Origin: Larsenimonas rhizosphaerae
GTDB lineage: Bacteria; Pseudomonadota; Gammaproteobacteria; Pseudomonadales; Halomonadaceae
NCBI RefSeq assembly: GCF_023700005.1
Contig: NZ_JAMLJK010000001.1
Location: forward strand, 558,001 to 622,000
Direction: 5' to 3'
DNA: 64,000 nucleotides
The position numbers and the translations under genes were made by a program. How positions within the stretch are numbered: the first letter of the stretch is position 1; every line of letters begins with the position of its first letter. Below are positions 54,047 through 62,213 of this stretch, piece after piece. Under the pieces are notes generated by a model, which saw only the letters and a list, made by a program, of their open reading frames with translations, searched no databases and was not told the origin of the DNA.

Positions 54047-55261
54047 GTGAGCCTGTCTTCATCATCGTCGCGCCGTCTGTTCGGCACCTGTCTTCTCGTC
54101 ATTTTGATTGGCCTCAACCTTCGCCCCTCGATGGCCGCCCTTGGGCCGCTGGTCGAGGCAATTCGCGCTGATGTCGCCATTACCTTCACCCAAATCGCCC
54201 TGTTGACCACGCTGCCGGTATTGGCGATGGGTCTTGGCTGTTTCGTGAACGCAGTCCTTGTGCGCCGGCTGGGCATGAGCGGGGTGATCGCGCTGGCGCT
54301 GGCCGCCATTGCGCTGGCCGATGCCCTGCACTGGCTCGGGCTTGGCAAGGCCGGCCTGATGATCAGCGCCCTTGGCGCAGGCATCGGGATTGCCTTCATT
54401 CAGGCCACGCTGCCCGGCATCATCAAGCATGCGGCGGGCGTGAAAACGCCGCTGGTGATGGGGCTTTATATTGCCGCCATCATGGGCGGTGCGGCGCTGG
54501 CATCATTTCTGACCCCCGCGCTCAGCCACTGGATCGGCTGGGAGGGAAGTCTTGCGCTCTGGAGTGTACCGGCGGTTGTGGCGCTTGCCGTGTGGCTTGG
54601 CCGCCGGGCGCTCATGCCCGCGCCGCCGGAGCGCTCGAGCGCCCGGCTTAGCCTTCGACAGGTAGCCCGCGTGCCGCGGTTCTGGGCGCTGGCCACCTTC
54701 TTCGGCCTAGGTACCGCAGGCTATACCTGCGTGCTGGCGTGGGTGCCGCCGACTTTCACAAGCCTTGGCTGGCCGCCGACGCAAGCCGGGCTGGCGCTCA
54801 GTTGGCTGACGGTGCTTGAGGTTATCGCCGGGCTGCTCTTTCCAGCGCTGGCCCAGCGGATGGGGGATCGGCGGCCTGTGCTGTTCACCGTGCTTGGTCT
54901 TGCGGTGGCCGGCTTTCTGCTGCTCGGTCTGATGCCCCAGGCCACCGGCTGGCTCGCAACGGCGCTGATCGGCCTTGGCATCGGTGGGCTGTTCCCGATG
55001 AGTCTCATCATCACGATGGATCACCTCGATGACCCGGCCGCCGCCGGCCAGCTCACCGCCTGGGTGCAGGGCATCGGCTACGTGATCGCCTCACTCTCGC
55101 CGCTCGTTGCGGGTGTTATGAAAGACGCTCTCGGCGGCTTCCAGCCCGCCTGGCTGGTGCTCGGCGGCGTGTTCCTCGGGCTGATGGGGCTGGCGCTGCG
55201 CTTTGATAACGACCGCGTGGCGCGTCGCGCCCACTCCCTCGGCGCCGCGGTTGCTGCGTAA
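54047..55261 (+). CDS. MFS transporter, CynX/NimT-like, SoxR-controlled
   Basis: 404 aa from a GTG at 54047 with GGGAG upstream; an ATG at 53975 lies inside the SoxR box and is not used. 12 membrane helices. Typical entry LIGLNLRPSMAALGPLVEAI of the CynX/NimT branch and LGIGGLFPMSLIITMDHLDD. The SoxR box suggests it exports redox-active or toxic compounds. A terminator follows. Confidence 0.88.
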   Translation: MSLSSSSSRRLFGTCLLVILIGLNLRPSMAALGPLVEAIRADVAITFTQIALLTTLPVLAMGLGCFVNAVLVRRLGMSGVIALALAAIALADALHWLGLGKAGLMISALGAGIGIAFIQATLPGIIKHAAGVKTPLVMGLYIAAIMGGAALASFLTPALSHWIGWEGSLALWSVPAVVALAVWLGRRALMPAPPERSSARLSLRQVARVPRFWALATFFGLGTAGYTCVLAWVPPTFTSLGWPPTQAGLALSWLTVLEVIAGLLFPALAQRMGDRRPVLFTVLGLAVAGFLLLGLMPQATGWLATALIGLGIGGLFPMSLIITMDHLDDPAAAGQLTAWVQGIGYVIASLSPLVAGVMKDALGGFQPAWLVLGGVFLGLMGLALRFDNDRVARRAHSLGAAVAA

Positions 55262-55300
55262 AGAAGCAGCCTTATGACTGGTTGCCCCACTAATCCAACC

Positions 55301-55326
55301 GCCGCGCACTTGCACGGCGTTTTTTG
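55301..55326 (+). terminator. Terminator after the MFS gene
   Basis: CGCCGCGC and GCACGGCG form a stem with one mismatch, loop ACTT, followed by six T. Confidence 0.75.
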
Positions 55327-55825
55327 AATAGACCGCCTGCGGCAATGCACCGCCGCCAAAGAGCAGTTAATCACCCTTTGTGTAATTGAGTGTAAATTTT
55401 TAAAGGGGTAGCTTAAGGATGAAACACCGCTCGCCGATGGCATTGGGTGCGTATGTGTGATGGGGCTCGAGTGTGCAGGGAATCACAAGCGAATCTGCGC
55501 CCCCAAACCGCCACGCAGCCCAGTAGTGGGGCGGTCTAGTGCTATCTGTAAGAGTGCAATAAAACCGACCCATTTAGCGCGCAGGCGGGGCGGGGAGTCG
55601 ATAGAGCGTCTTGGGTGAAAACTAAGTGTATAGAACTGTGCAACTTTCAATTTATAAATTTGGCAGTATTTGACCCAAAGCAGAATTTTAGATAAAGGGG
55701 CAAGATCTTTCATCAATGCTATTTGACATCCTTGGTCGAAACTAAATCAAGCTGTTATAGGCTGCGATGCTGAAATATTAAATGCACGTGCTACCTAATA
55801 CCAGTTAGCACTTTAAGAGGAAATT
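55327..55825. other. AT-rich intergenic region, left edge of the AT-rich block
   Basis: About 500 bp in which base composition falls sharply from GC-rich to AT-rich. No supported gene. Just before the next start lies an inverted repeat, GTGCTA (55788-55793) and TAGCAC (55806-55811), 12 nt apart, which could be an operator. No tRNA-end repeat was found. Confidence 0.5.
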
Positions 55826-56446
55826 ATGTGGCTAATAAAAAAAATCCAAGAGCAATTCGGCCAAGTGCTAATTGATGCAATGGCAGAATTTGCAAAGAAA
55901 GATATAAAAACTACTTCTGAGCTTGAGAGTGATGAGTTTTCACATGTTCAAGACCAAGATATTAAAAAATCTTTGTCAGAAACACTTTATGGAGCGAGGT
56001 GGCTTTATAAGCTTGGCTTAGCATTGTTGGCAAGGCAGGAAGAGCAATATGCCCACGTTAGGGCCCAAATAATTGACTACGCTTCGATTTGCGAAGCTTT
56101 GCTAGCCGATATTATTGTCCAAGCCTATAAAAGCAATCGGATCAATGGTCAGCAGTACCAATTTTTTGATACTCGACAAAGTCGGCTAATGAGCTGGAAT
56201 AATGCGAACCCTTTGATTTCAGTAAATAAAACGACATTTGAATGGAGAATCAAGGTTGCAGAAGAGTCTGGGATAATTGATGCACAGCTCACACAAAATC
56301 TAAATAGTATGCGGAGTAAGCGTAATACAGTTCATCTGACTTTTAAAATTATGTCCGGTGTCACTTATTGGTCCGGATTTGCCAAAAGAAGTCATACGAC
56401 CATGTATGAGCTGATCGAACAGACAAAAAAGTGGTTGGAGAACTGA
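55826..56446 (+). CDS. Unrecognised protein, possible HEPN-like domain
   Basis: 206 aa, start supported by AGAGGAAATT. I do not recognise the family. The protein is helical and soluble, with no signal or membrane segment. A segment near 163-170, R-S-K-R-N-T-V-H, resembles the R-x4-6-H/RN-x-x-H motif of HEPN ribonucleases (R163-x6-H170). A preceding helix, YASICEALLADIIVQAY, is the kind seen in such domains. Asn167 is the polar residue often following Arg. AT-rich, unlike its flanks. HEPN is an inference; a plain scaffold or unrelated helical protein is possible. Confidence 0.55.
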   Translation: MWLIKKIQEQFGQVLIDAMAEFAKKDIKTTSELESDEFSHVQDQDIKKSLSETLYGARWLYKLGLALLARQEEQYAHVRAQIIDYASICEALLADIIVQAYKSNRINGQQYQFFDTRQSRLMSWNNANPLISVNKTTFEWRIKVAEESGIIDAQLTQNLNSMRSKRNTVHLTFKIMSGVTYWSGFAKRSHTTMYELIEQTKKWLEN

Positions 56447-56550
56447 GTTTATCTATAATTTTTGTTGGTTAATATATGAGGCTGAGTGTTACTGCGCTCT
56501 GCTTCATTAATTTGCTGAAATTGTTGTTTTTGCCGGCTTTGAGAAACTAA

Positions 56551-57621
56551 ATGACAACGGAAAATATTGATAGATTAAATGCAGAGTGGATTTCATTAAA
56601 TGCATTTAGAGGGTTAGCTAAAATCGCCTCCGGAGGCGATATGGTAAAATCTACTTATGATAATGCCTTGCAGCTTGGAGGGGAGATTTATCCCGAATTG
56701 CTTGGAGATGAAGTTAGTCTGCTAAAAAGAGAAAGAGAAAGTGATACGACAAAAGAGTACAGGCAAAAGGCTGAGCTATGCTCTATTAGAGATAAAAAGC
56801 ACATCTCCCCTTTTAATTTAGTATCTTTGGATATCGTTGTGTATGAGGGTCTTTTGTCGATAGCTACAGCCCAAAGAAACGAACAAAAAGTCGATCAGTT
56901 AAAGAGGAAGCTTGCTCAATTTTACAAGTCTAAGAAAGAGCTTGACCCGGAGGATCATAGTGAGAATCAATTGATCTTTAGAGACGCATATAATGTTTCA
57001 AGGGTTATTCCCACTATTGCTAATGATCGCGGGTGTAGAGATTTTGAACTACCAAACGGTAGAGTTTTAAGGCTGAGAGTACTTCATCCTGATAAGGTAG
57101 AACATATCACCGGGGCTGATTTGATTTATGAGCGACATCACCCTAAAAATGAAATGGCCTCTGTTGTAGCTGTGCAATATAAGATTTGGAAAAATCGGAA
57201 GTTATATCTATCTGATGAACGCATGCTTGGTCAAATTGATAAGATGAAAACTTTCCTGTGCAATAAGGAAATATGTAAGTCGGCGAAGAATGATCATGGG
57301 TATAGGTTTCCTTGCTGTTCAGCATTTATTAGGCCGACAGACAAACTGCAAAAGGCCGATCAGAAGTTTCTCTCTACTGGAGAGCATCTTCCAATATGCA
57401 AAATTAACGAATGTGCAACGCTTAGCGATCGCGGTGCAAAAAAACTTGAGTACGATAAAATTAAAGAAATATCGCTTTCGAGTGAAGTTTTTGAATTTTT
57501 ATTCAATAATGGAAAGATTGGCTCTCGTGATATGACTTATACAGAGTTAACCAAGCTTTACAGCGATTACTTAGAGGATGCATCGAGAGAGCGAGTCATC
57601 GTCTATGCTCAGGAAGTTTAA
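56551..57621 (+). CDS. Unrecognised protein with PD-(D/E)XK-like nuclease signature and Cys cluster
   Basis: 356 aa. No family recognised. An E-x5-D-x18-QxK pattern is present: Glu184, Asp190 in TGADLIYE, and Gln209/Lys211 in VVAVQYKIWK, as in Mrr-type PD-(D/E)XK nucleases where Gln replaces the usual Glu. A later Gln228 in GQIDKMK fits the fourth motif. Residues 237-288 contain six Cys (237, 242, 255, 256, 283, 288) that may bind zinc. Residues 1-150 are helical. It follows the previous gene by 104 bp on the same strand and is equally AT-rich. A defence role for the pair is an inference. Confidence 0.6.
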   Translation: MTTENIDRLNAEWISLNAFRGLAKIASGGDMVKSTYDNALQLGGEIYPELLGDEVSLLKRERESDTTKEYRQKAELCSIRDKKHISPFNLVSLDIVVYEGLLSIATAQRNEQKVDQLKRKLAQFYKSKKELDPEDHSENQLIFRDAYNVSRVIPTIANDRGCRDFELPNGRVLRLRVLHPDKVEHITGADLIYERHHPKNEMASVVAVQYKIWKNRKLYLSDERMLGQIDKMKTFLCNKEICKSAKNDHGYRFPCCSAFIRPTDKLQKADQKFLSTGEHLPICKINECATLSDRGAKKLEYDKIKEISLSSEVFEFLFNNGKIGSRDMTYTELTKLYSDYLEDASRERVIVYAQEV

Positions 57622-57950
57622 AAAATAAAAGTATGCATTGCACTGCACTTAATGCAATTCCACAGCCAAGCGTTATACCTGCTCTAGCCGTAGACGGACT
57701 CTAGCCTCATAAATATTTTCCATCATATAATAGGAGGACAGAGCAGGTGCAGTTGGGGCATTTCATGAGTAAATGGTATACTTTTGAGTATATTTTTTTG
57801 ATTTCAAATATTTTTACCCTTTTAATTCAACGGTATAAAACTATTTTATAGTCCTGGTTCGGCTTAATATTAAATACCATAGCTCTTCAACTTAGTTATA
57901 ATATTTATGTATTGCCACTTCTTGCCAGCCCCCTGCCGCCCCCTTCCTCA
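57622..57950. other. AT-rich gap, right edge of the AT-rich block
   Basis: About 330 bp, with stretches such as TATATTTTTTTGATTTC. A 9-bp inverted repeat, ACCTGCTCT (57677-57685) and AGAGCAGGT (57740-57748), 54 bp apart, is present. No gene is supported. Composition returns to GC-rich at about 57930. Confidence 0.5.
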
Positions 57951-59111
57951 TCACTCGCTCTTCCGATAAGCCAAGCCTTGATACGGTAGATAAACCACCT
58001 GATTCCGCCCGTTGGCCTTGGCCTGATACAGCGCTTCGTCCGCTCGCTTGAGCAGCTGTTTGGGGGTGTCGGTGTTGGGGTGTATGTCGGTGTGCTCGAT
58101 GCTCGAGATCCCGATGCTCACGGTCACCACGGCGTGTTCACCAAGGCCCTTGTTGGGAATGCGCAGGCGCTCGACGGCGCTGCGTAGCCGTTCGCCCAGA
58201 AGGCGCGCCCCCTGTGCGTTTGTGCCCGGCAGCACCAGTGCAAATTCTTCCCCGCCGTAGCGCACGGCGAGGTCCGGCGGTTGGGAGAGCATGCCTTCAA
58301 GCACGCGTGCAATCTGCTGGAGGCAGCGGTCGCCGCCGTCGTGGCCGTGGTAGTCATTGAAGCGCTTGAAGTGGTCTACATCGCACATGATGGCGGTCAG
58401 CACCCCGGAATACCGTGAAAGCCGGGACCACTCCCGCTCAAGGGCCTTGTCCAGCGCGCGGCGGTTGGCCAGCCCGGTCAGGGCGTCGGTATGGCTCAGG
58501 GCTTCCAGGTACTGGTTGTTCAGGGTCAGCTCTTCCTCGCCCCGGCTCACTTCCCGGTGAAGCAGGTAGAGAATCGTGCCGGAAAGCAGCAGAACGCCGG
58601 TCACACTGCCGCCGTACATTATTTCCCGCCAGGGTGGGGGAACCGGGGTCAAGGCCTCCTCGCCGGGGTAGAGAAACTGCAACAGCAGATACAGCAGGCC
58701 GATGGACGCCATGATGGCGGTATAGGCCCATTTGCGAAGGTTCTGGTAAAGAAAGATGACAACGGAGGCAAAACTGAAATAAAACAGGCTGACGCCGGTA
58801 TTCGTGCCCACAAAGGACGTAACGACAAACAACTGGGTCACGCTGTTCAGCAGCAGCAGGTTACTGGCGGTGGTATGCCAGCGCAGGTGATTGAGCAGCA
58901 GCACCGATAGATAAAACACGATGAATACACTATTGGATAGAAACACGCCGCGGTACATGGCGTAACCATGGAAGTAATAGAAAAGCTGGTACGGAAGGGT
59001 GGCCGTTGCGCAGAAAAGCCCCAGCTGGTTGCACAGTTCTATCTGGCGGCGCAGCTTTCCCGGGTTGCCTGCCACTCCCGGAGACCAGCATTTTCTGATC
59101 ACCTTTATCAT
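57951..59111 (-). CDS. Diguanylate cyclase, GGDEF domain with membrane anchor
   Basis: 386 aa. Six hydrophobic segments (about 35-195) form a membrane sensory module. The C-terminal GGDEF domain reads SHTDALTGLANRRALDKALE, CDVDHFKRFNDYHGHDGGDR and RYGGEEFALVLPG (active-site GGEEF). No RxxD inhibitory site directly upstream of GGEEF is seen. It should make cyclic di-GMP and control attachment or motility. No partner phosphodiesterase nearby. Confidence 0.92.
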   Translation of the reverse strand: MIKVIRKCWSPGVAGNPGKLRRQIELCNQLGLFCATATLPYQLFYYFHGYAMYRGVFLSNSVFIVFYLSVLLLNHLRWHTTASNLLLLNSVTQLFVVTSFVGTNTGVSLFYFSFASVVIFLYQNLRKWAYTAIMASIGLLYLLLQFLYPGEEALTPVPPPWREIMYGGSVTGVLLLSGTILYLLHREVSRGEEELTLNNQYLEALSHTDALTGLANRRALDKALEREWSRLSRYSGVLTAIMCDVDHFKRFNDYHGHDGGDRCLQQIARVLEGMLSQPPDLAVRYGGEEFALVLPGTNAQGARLLGERLRSAVERLRIPNKGLGEHAVVTVSIGISSIEHTDIHPNTDTPKQLLKRADEALYQAKANGRNQVVYLPYQGLAYRKSE

Positions 59112-59305
59112 CGGTTTACCCTGTATAACGCACGAAAGGGGCTCGTGCCTTCCATGCTCATGACTGGCGGCTGGCCGTGGCGTCTACGCGCGGAAACCTG
59201 TCGGGCCGGCGCTGGTACCATCGTGCGTTCACTACCTGTTCATTATCGACTGGGTAGCGCGTTACATGAGGCAACGCAGGGAATCAGACAGGCACGGAGG
59301 AGATG

Positions 59306-59866
59306 ATGCCGATATGCGAGACACCACGGCTGGTGATACGGCCTCTGGTGCTGGAGGATGTGCCGGCGTTGACGAACATCCTGAGTGACCCTGACGTGAT
59401 GACGTTCTCGGTCAGGGGCGTGTGCGATGAAGCCGCCACCCGACACTTCGTCGAGGAGTGCCTGGCCGGTTATATCGCCCACGGCTTCGGCCCCTGGGCG
59501 CTGGAGGACAGGCGCGATGGGGCACTGGTGGGGTTTTGTGGCATCGGGCCCGAGCACGTGGCCGGCGTGGAGGAAATCAGCCTGGGGTATCGGCTTGCCC
59601 GGCGCTACTGGGGGCAGGGCCTGGCGTCCGAGGCGGCCGCTGCGGTACTTGATCATGCCTTCGGCCGTAAGCAGTGTGCTTCGGTCGTGGCTATCATTGC
59701 ACCTGATCACGTGGCCTCGCAGAAGGTGGTCGGGAAGGTCGGGTTCGGCAGTTTCGAGCTTCAGCCGTTTCATGACCGTACCGTGCGGGTCTATCGGCTG
59801 ACGCAGCGGCAGTGGCAGTCCTCTGAACGAGGCGTCAGCCCCTCGCAGGGAAAGGGCGGGCAATGA
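59306..59866 (+). CDS. GNAT family N-acetyltransferase (RimJ/RimL type)
   Basis: 186 aa from ATG 59306, with GGAGG 5 nt upstream. Acetyl-CoA site: YRLARRYWGQGLASEAAAAV (Q/RxxGxG/A form) and a following helix AIIAPDHVASQKVVGKVGF. N-terminal ETPRLVIRPL is the classic RimJ/RimL entry. The substrate is unknown. Confidence 0.88.
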   Translation: MPICETPRLVIRPLVLEDVPALTNILSDPDVMTFSVRGVCDEAATRHFVEECLAGYIAHGFGPWALEDRRDGALVGFCGIGPEHVAGVEEISLGYRLARRYWGQGLASEAAAAVLDHAFGRKQCASVVAIIAPDHVASQKVVGKVGFGSFELQPFHDRTVRVYRLTQRQWQSSERGVSPSQGKGGQ

Positions 59867-59927
59867 ACCGGGCTGCCCTGTTTCGTTTATTGGCCGGGTA
59901 CACCGGCATGTTCACACACAGGCTGTG

Positions 59928-60461
59928 ATGATGACCGTGAAAATATTTCATCCCGGGCCGGCGCATGCCTCCGCGTTTCTGGCGGCAGTGCGCCGCAGTG
60001 AGGCCCTGCTGGCGGGCTGGGTCAGCCCGCCGAGCACGCGGGAGCAGTACGTCGAGTACCTGCGCCGCTATGGCTCGGATGCGCACTGCAGTTACCTGGC
60101 CCGGGCCGGGGATGGCTCTCTGGTGGGCTGCATCAATGTGAACCACATGGTGCACGGGGCGCTTCAGTCGGCGTACCTTGGTTACTACGCCTTTTCCCCG
60201 AACCAGGGCCGGGGGTTGATGAAGGCGGCGCTGGGGGCGGTGATATCGCGCGCCTTTGAGACGCACCGGCTTCATCGGCTGGAAGCCAACATTCAGCCGG
60301 CCAATGCGCGCTCGGTGGGGCTGGTCACCGCGCTGGGGTTTCGGCTGGAAGGCTATTCACCGCGCTACCTCTATATTGACGGGCAGTGGCGGGATCACGA
60401 GCGCTACGCGATCACCGCCGAGGAATGGAGTGCGCCGGGGGCCAGTACTCCAGCCGTGTAG
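59928..60461 (+). CDS. GNAT family N-acetyltransferase (RimJ/RimL type), second copy
   Basis: 177 aa from ATG 59928; the frame includes a GTG one codon earlier. Acetyl-CoA motif SPNQGRGLMKAALGAVISRA, then LHRLEANIQPANARSVGLVT and GFRLEGYSPRYLYIDGQWRD, the ribosomal-protein acetyltransferase-like pattern. Tandem with the previous GNAT gene but clearly diverged. Role unknown. Confidence 0.88.
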   Translation: MMTVKIFHPGPAHASAFLAAVRRSEALLAGWVSPPSTREQYVEYLRRYGSDAHCSYLARAGDGSLVGCINVNHMVHGALQSAYLGYYAFSPNQGRGLMKAALGAVISRAFETHRLHRLEANIQPANARSVGLVTALGFRLEGYSPRYLYIDGQWRDHERYAITAEEWSAPGASTPAV

Positions 60462-60491
60462 CCCGCCCATGCAGGTGGTACGTGCGGGGCC

Positions 60492-60914
60492 TTATCCGTC
60501 ATGCCCATTGGTGCCATCGCGGCCATCCTGCCCCGGGGCACCATTCTGACCTGGCGTGCCGTCGGCTCCTGCCCATCCGGCACCGCCGTTTCCACCACGG
60601 CCACCGGCACCGCCATGTCCGCCGTCGCCGCCATCTCCTCCATGGCCACCGGCACCGCCATTGCCCCCGTCACCGCCATCCCCGCCACGGCCACCGGCAC
60701 CGCCATTGCCCCCATCTCCACCACGGCCACCGGCACCGCCATGTCCGCCGTCACTGCCATCGTGACCCTGTGCCCCGTGGCTGTCCCCGTGAGGGAGGGC
60801 CGTACCGGTCTCGGTGCCCGCCCCCTGGGCCTGAGCGTGATTCATGACGGTCATGTTGATGAGTGGCGCCGAGGCCACCAGGAGTGTTGAAAAAAGAAGC
60901 GATGTGAATTTCAT
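60492..60914 (-). CDS. Secreted glycine-rich protein with collagen-like tail
   Basis: 140 aa, GGAGG before the ATG. A signal peptide of about 29 residues ending AQA. Then an imperfect repeat of nine-base units (GGAGGRGGDGG, GGHGGDGGDGG) over about 65 residues. The last 25 residues are regular Gly-X-Y triplets (GTPGQNGAPGQDGRDGTNG). It has no Cys or recognised domain. Probably a surface or biofilm-matrix protein. Confidence 0.75.
   Translation of the reverse strand: MKFTSLLFSTLLVASAPLINMTVMNHAQAQGAGTETGTALPHGDSHGAQGHDGSDGGHGGAGGRGGDGGNGGAGGRGGDGGDGGNGGAGGHGGDGGDGGHGGAGGRGGNGGAGWAGADGTPGQNGAPGQDGRDGTNGHDG
60599..60742. repeat. DNA repeats encoding the Gly-rich segment
   Basis: The 18-mer GGCCACCGGCACCGCCAT occurs at 60599, 60644, 60689 and 60725, i.e. 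at spacings 45, 45 and 36 bp, all multiples of 9. The array can expand or shrink without changing the frame. Confidence 0.85.
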
Positions 60915-61172
60915 GAAGCCTCCGCTGCGTGCCGGTCATCAGAACATGCCCTGGGAAATGGCTGCCCGTGGGCGCTTTGGTTGCGCCCTTTCAGTCTTGC
61001 AGGAATGCGCTTCGGTATTGTCTGAAATGGATAAGCTTCTGTTCGGTTTGGTGTGTTCCGGACAGGGATTGTTAACGCGAGGGCCAGGCGCCAGGCATGC
61101 ATGGCCCTGGTGGTGTCTGTTTCGCTGGAGGGCGGGCCAGGGCCGTGTGATGAGGCCGGTGTGAAGCAGGGC
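60915..61172. other. Intergenic region
   Basis: Between the Gly-rich gene start and the LysR gene end. It must hold the promoter of the former. No RNA, repeat or gene recognised. Confidence 0.4.
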
Positions 61173-62111
61173 TCAGGTGGCGGGGGCGTGCCATTGATCC
61201 CAGGGCGGCGTGTCGCCGATGGTGTCCTGAAGGTAGTTCAAAAAGGCCTGTACCTTGGGGGTGCGCAGCCGTCCGTCGGTGGTCAGTACATGAATCATGC
61301 GGCGCTCCGGCACCACTTCGCAGCGCCACGTGCGCAGCAGGGGCACCAGTTGCCCGGTGGCCAGGGCCTGGCCGATCAGCCAGGTGGGAAAGGCCACGAT
61401 GCCCTGGCCGAGCAGGGCGGCCTGCAGCAGGCTGTCGGCGTCATTGCTGTAAAGGCTGCCGGTCAGCTCATGAGCCTGGGGGATGTGTGTCTGCGGGGAT
61501 TCAAAGTACCAGCGCTGCCGGCCCATCTGCCCCTGATAGAGCAGGCAGTCATGGTGTTGCAGCGCGTCAGGGGTATCCGGTGTGCCGTGCTCGGCCAGGT
61601 AGGCAGGGGCAGCGGCGACCACATAGTGCATGGGGGCCAGTGGCCGGGCGATCAGTGAGGAGTCGGCCAGCCGCCCGACCCGAAAGGTGATGTCGCTGCC
61701 TTCGCGCACCGGGTCGGTCATGGTGTCGGTCAGCAGCAGTTCGGTGCCTATGGCGGGGTAGCGGGCGTGAAATCCGCGCACCAGCCCCACGACCTGATGG
61801 CGCCCGAAGGCCACCGGGCTATTGATGTGCAGTGTGCCGGAAGGTTCGAGCGTCGGGCTTTTCAGCGCCTCGGTGGCCTGGTCGAGCTGTTCGAGGGTGC
61901 CGCGAATCTGCTCGTAGTACTGCCGGCCGGCCTCGGTCAGCGTCACTGCCCGGGTATGCCGGTACAGCAGCCGAACGCCAAGACTTTGCTCCAGAGCGCT
62001 GATCTGGCGCGATACGGAGGAGACGGCCCGGTGAAAATGGCGCGCTGCCGCTGTAAAGCTGCCGGTGGCCGCGACCCGCTCGAAGGTACGTAATGCGTTG
62101 AGATCCATCAT
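61173..62111 (-). CDS. LysR-family transcriptional regulator
   Basis: 312 aa from the ATG at 62111 (62108 is equal in merit). N-terminal winged HTH: LRTFERVAATGSFTAAARHF and SSVSRQISALEQSLGVRLLY, followed by the linker helix and an effector domain. CrgA/YafC-like branch by overall pattern. Divergent from the SDR gene at 62214; the 102-bp gap is the likely shared control region. Confidence 0.92.
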   Translation of the reverse strand: MMDLNALRTFERVAATGSFTAAARHFHRAVSSVSRQISALEQSLGVRLLYRHTRAVTLTEAGRQYYEQIRGTLEQLDQATEALKSPTLEPSGTLHINSPVAFGRHQVVGLVRGFHARYPAIGTELLLTDTMTDPVREGSDITFRVGRLADSSLIARPLAPMHYVVAAAPAYLAEHGTPDTPDALQHHDCLLYQGQMGRQRWYFESPQTHIPQAHELTGSLYSNDADSLLQAALLGQGIVAFPTWLIGQALATGQLVPLLRTWRCEVVPERRMIHVLTTDGRLRTPKVQAFLNYLQDTIGDTPPWDQWHAPAT

Positions 62112-62213
62112 GTTGCGCCTGGTGCAATAATCATTTGCAGCATGTGCGATTTCGACAACAGGATGCAAGGGCCATACTCCCCCTCATCAATGAATGAGCA
62201 CGGGAGCTTGAAC

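Noticed and set aside
57677-57748. 9-bp inverted repeat as ends of a small transposon
   Set aside because: No target duplication, no transposase and only 54 bp between arms.
50161-58000. Direct repeat of the tRNA 3' end as attR within the window
   Set aside because: No stretch matching the T-arm/acceptor sequence was found by eye downstream; a computed search would be decisive.
60599-60742. Regularly spaced repeats as a CRISPR array
   Set aside because: Spacings are multiples of 9 bp, spacers are repeats themselves, and the stretch encodes a Gly-rich protein.
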